A stretch of 64,000 nt of DNA, from positions 557,501-621,500 of the forward strand of contig JAOTOL010001648.1 of assembly GCA_034440575.1 (NCBI GenBank), read 5' to 3'. The stretch is from Imbricaverruca yamaguchii. Taxonomy: Eukaryota; Arthropoda; Thecostraca; Neoverrucidae. Positions 62,395-64,000 of this stretch are shown piece after piece. Within the stretch, counting starts at the first letter, position 1, and each line of letters starts with the position of its first letter. Under the pieces are notes generated by a model that saw only the letters and a list, made by a program, of their open reading frames with translations, was not told the DNA's origin and ran no database searches. Both the position numbers and the translations under genes were made by a program.

Positions 62395-63715
62395 ACCCGT
62401 CCAGCCCAGCCAGCCCAGCCAGCCCAGCCAGCCCAGCCAGCCCAGCCAGCCCAGCCAGCCCAGCCAGCCCAGCCAGCCCAGCCAGCCCAGCCAGCCCAGC
62501 CAGCCCAGCCAGCCCAGCCAGCCCAGCCAGCCCAGCCAGCCCAGCCAGCCCAGCCAGCCCAGCCAGCCCAGCCAGCCCAGCCAGCCCAGCCAGCCCAGCC
62601 AGCCCAGCCAGCCCAGCCAGCCCAGCCAGCCCAGCCAGCCCAGCCAGCCCAGCCAGCCCAGCCAGCCCAGCCAGCCCAGCCAGCCCAGCCACCCCCAGCC
62701 CAGCCAGCCCAGCCAGCCCAGCCAGCCCAGCCAGCCCAGCCAGCCCAGCCAGCCCAGCCAGCCCAGCCAGCCCAGCCAGCCCAGCCAGCCCAGCCAGCCC
62801 AGCCAGCCCAGCCAGCCCAGCCAGCCCAGCCAGCCCAGCCAGCCCAGCCAGCCCAGCCAGCCCAGCCAGCCCAGCCAGCCCAGCCAGCCCAGCCAGCCCA
62901 GCCAGCCCAGCCAGCCCAGCCAGCCCAGCCAGCCCAGCCAGCCCAGCCAGCCCAGCCAGCCCAGCCAGCCCAGCCAGCCCAGCCAGCCCAGCCAGCCCAG
63001 CCAGCCCAGCCAGCCCAGCCAGCCCAGCCAGCCCAGCCAGCCCAGCCAGCCCAGCCAGCCCAGCCAGCCCAGCCAGCCCAGCCAGCCCAGCCAGCCCAGC
63101 CAGCCCAGCCAGCCCAGCCAGCCCAGCCAGCCCAGCCAGCCCAGCCAGCCCAGCCAGCCCAGCCAGCCCAGCCAGCCCAGCCAGCCCAGCCAGCCCAGCC
63201 AGCCCAGCCAGCCCAGCCAGCCCAGCCAGCCCAGCCAGCCCAGCCAGCCCAGCCAGCCCAGCCAGCCCAGCCAGCCCAGCCAGCCCAGCCAGCCCAGCCA
63301 GCCCAGCCAGCCCAGCCAGCCCAGCCAGCCCAGCCAGCCCAGCCAGCCCAGCCCAGCCCAGCCCACCAGCCCAGCCCAGCCCAGCCAGCCCAGCCAGCCC
63401 AGCCAGCCCAGCCCAGCCCAGCCCAGCCCAGCCCAGCCCAGCCCAGCCCAGCCAGCCCAGCCCAGCCCAGCCCAGCCCAGCCCAGCCCAGCCCAGCCCAG
63501 CCCAGCCCAGCCCAGCCAGCCCAGCCCAGCCCAGCCCAGCCCAGCCAGCCCAGCCCAGCCCAGCCCAGCCCAGCCAGCCCAGCCCAGCCCAGCCCAGCCC
63601 AGCCCAGCCCAGCCCAGCCCAGCCCAGCCCAGCCCAGCCAGCCCAGCCCAGCCCAGCCCAGCCCAGCCCAGCCCAGCCAGCCCAGCCAGCCCAGCCAGCC
63701 CAGCCCAGCCCAGCC
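62395..63715. repeat. CAGCCCAGC (9-bp) array passing into CCCAG (5-bp) array
   Basis: From 62395 to about 63350 the unit is CAGCCCAGC, about 105 copies with one break at 62690-62700 (CACCCCCAGC). From 63350 to 63715 the unit becomes CCCAG with 9-bp units interspersed. Frames on both strands stay open for 340-590 codons (QPSQPS, WAG and LGW repeats); they are not genes. Confidence 0.98.
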
Positions 63716-64000
63716 CCGAGCCGGCACTGCTGCCGCTCGGCCGGTCCAGCCAGCCCAGGTCCAGCGCTACCATCGCCCGGCCGGTCCAGCCAGCCCAGCC
63801 GTGGTGCAGGTGCGGGCTAATCGATGCGCGCACCAAGTCACGGAACTGAGCTGGCGGTGGCGGCTGAGGCCCATCAGTGTCCGGAGCCACACCACTGGCA
63901 GTGGCTCGGCAGCACAGCTCACTCTTCCAGTGCTGAGCTCGTGAACCCCGTACTGAGCTCGTGAACCCCATGGTGAGCTCGCGAACCCCATGGTGAGCTC
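63716..64000. other. GC-rich segment and 19-bp repeat at the window end
   Basis: A GC-rich stretch (63716-63930) is followed by 3-4 copies of a 19-bp unit GTGAGCTCGTGAACCCCAT ending at the window edge. The minus frame here is open ([14 protein letters not shown]) after an acceptor-like CCGCCAGCTCAG, but no family is recognised. Confidence 0.6.

Noticed and set aside
62211..63971. ORFs of 338-586 codons encoding WAG, LGW or QPS repeats
   Set aside because: Pure 9-bp/5-bp satellite; no flanking coding signal or splice-supported exon recognised.

Overview
The window is eukaryotic nuclear DNA from an animal, most likely an arthropod (species not identified). The evidence is short exons with GT..AG borders inside multi-kilobase introns, long (TA)n tracts, many minisatellites, degenerate non-LTR retrotransposons, a hAT-type insertion with an 8-bp target duplication and a tRNA-derived SINE. 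Nothing prokaryotic is present.

The main result is one large split gene on the minus strand. Eight exons (51212-51280, 35588-35714, 25926-26106, 14323-14479, 11285-11417, 4380-4530, 3883-3943, 297-473) join in phase into 1056 nt = 352 codons of a membrane dipeptidase (DPEP-like, peptidase family M19). They give a cytosolic basic/Ser-rich N terminus, a type II signal-anchor segment and the first two-thirds of the zinc peptidase domain. The HND, GVEGGH, DLSH and FSHSS metal-site motifs are all present. The C-terminal exons lie off the left edge. Exons 3-8 rest on recognisable dipeptidase sequence or on a clear membrane anchor joined to it; exons 1-2 rest on splice signals, phase and context.

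The most unusual feature is that exon-intron borders of this gene are themselves the units of local tandem arrays. The donor border of exon 1 recurs about 8 times (60-bp units), that of exon 3 4 times (72-79 bp), that of exon 4 9 times (64-76 bp) and that of exon 8 3 times (73-77 bp). The acceptor border of exon 8 recurs about 22 times (69 bp) and that of exon 5 in 4-5 decayed copies. Many copies keep a usable splice consensus. Some would give in-frame insertions (exons 1 and 4); others would give immediate stops (exons 3 and 8).

The introns hold mobile elements: two large fold-back elements (about 12.05-12.99 kb and 15.49-16.83 kb), a CR1/RTE-like RT tail (14.7-15.0 kb), a non-autonomous hAT element with TSD CTACTAAC (26721-27597) and a 5'-truncated LINE of the Jockey/I group with TSD ATGGCTGACAA (36164-40869, minus, ORF1+EN+RT+RNase H, frameshifted). 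Upstream of the gene start lie a TIR DNA transposon with a broken RNase-H-fold transposase (52171-54677), a (TA)n-loop hairpin (54705-54889), two copies of a tRNA-derived SINE (57819-58001 and 60001-60180, the second inside an RNase H remnant) and a 1.3-kb CAGCC-type satellite (62395-63715). Simple and complex tandem arrays occur throughout, and many long apparent ORFs are only arrays whose period is a multiple of three. The rest is intronic or intergenic DNA in which I recognise no gene.
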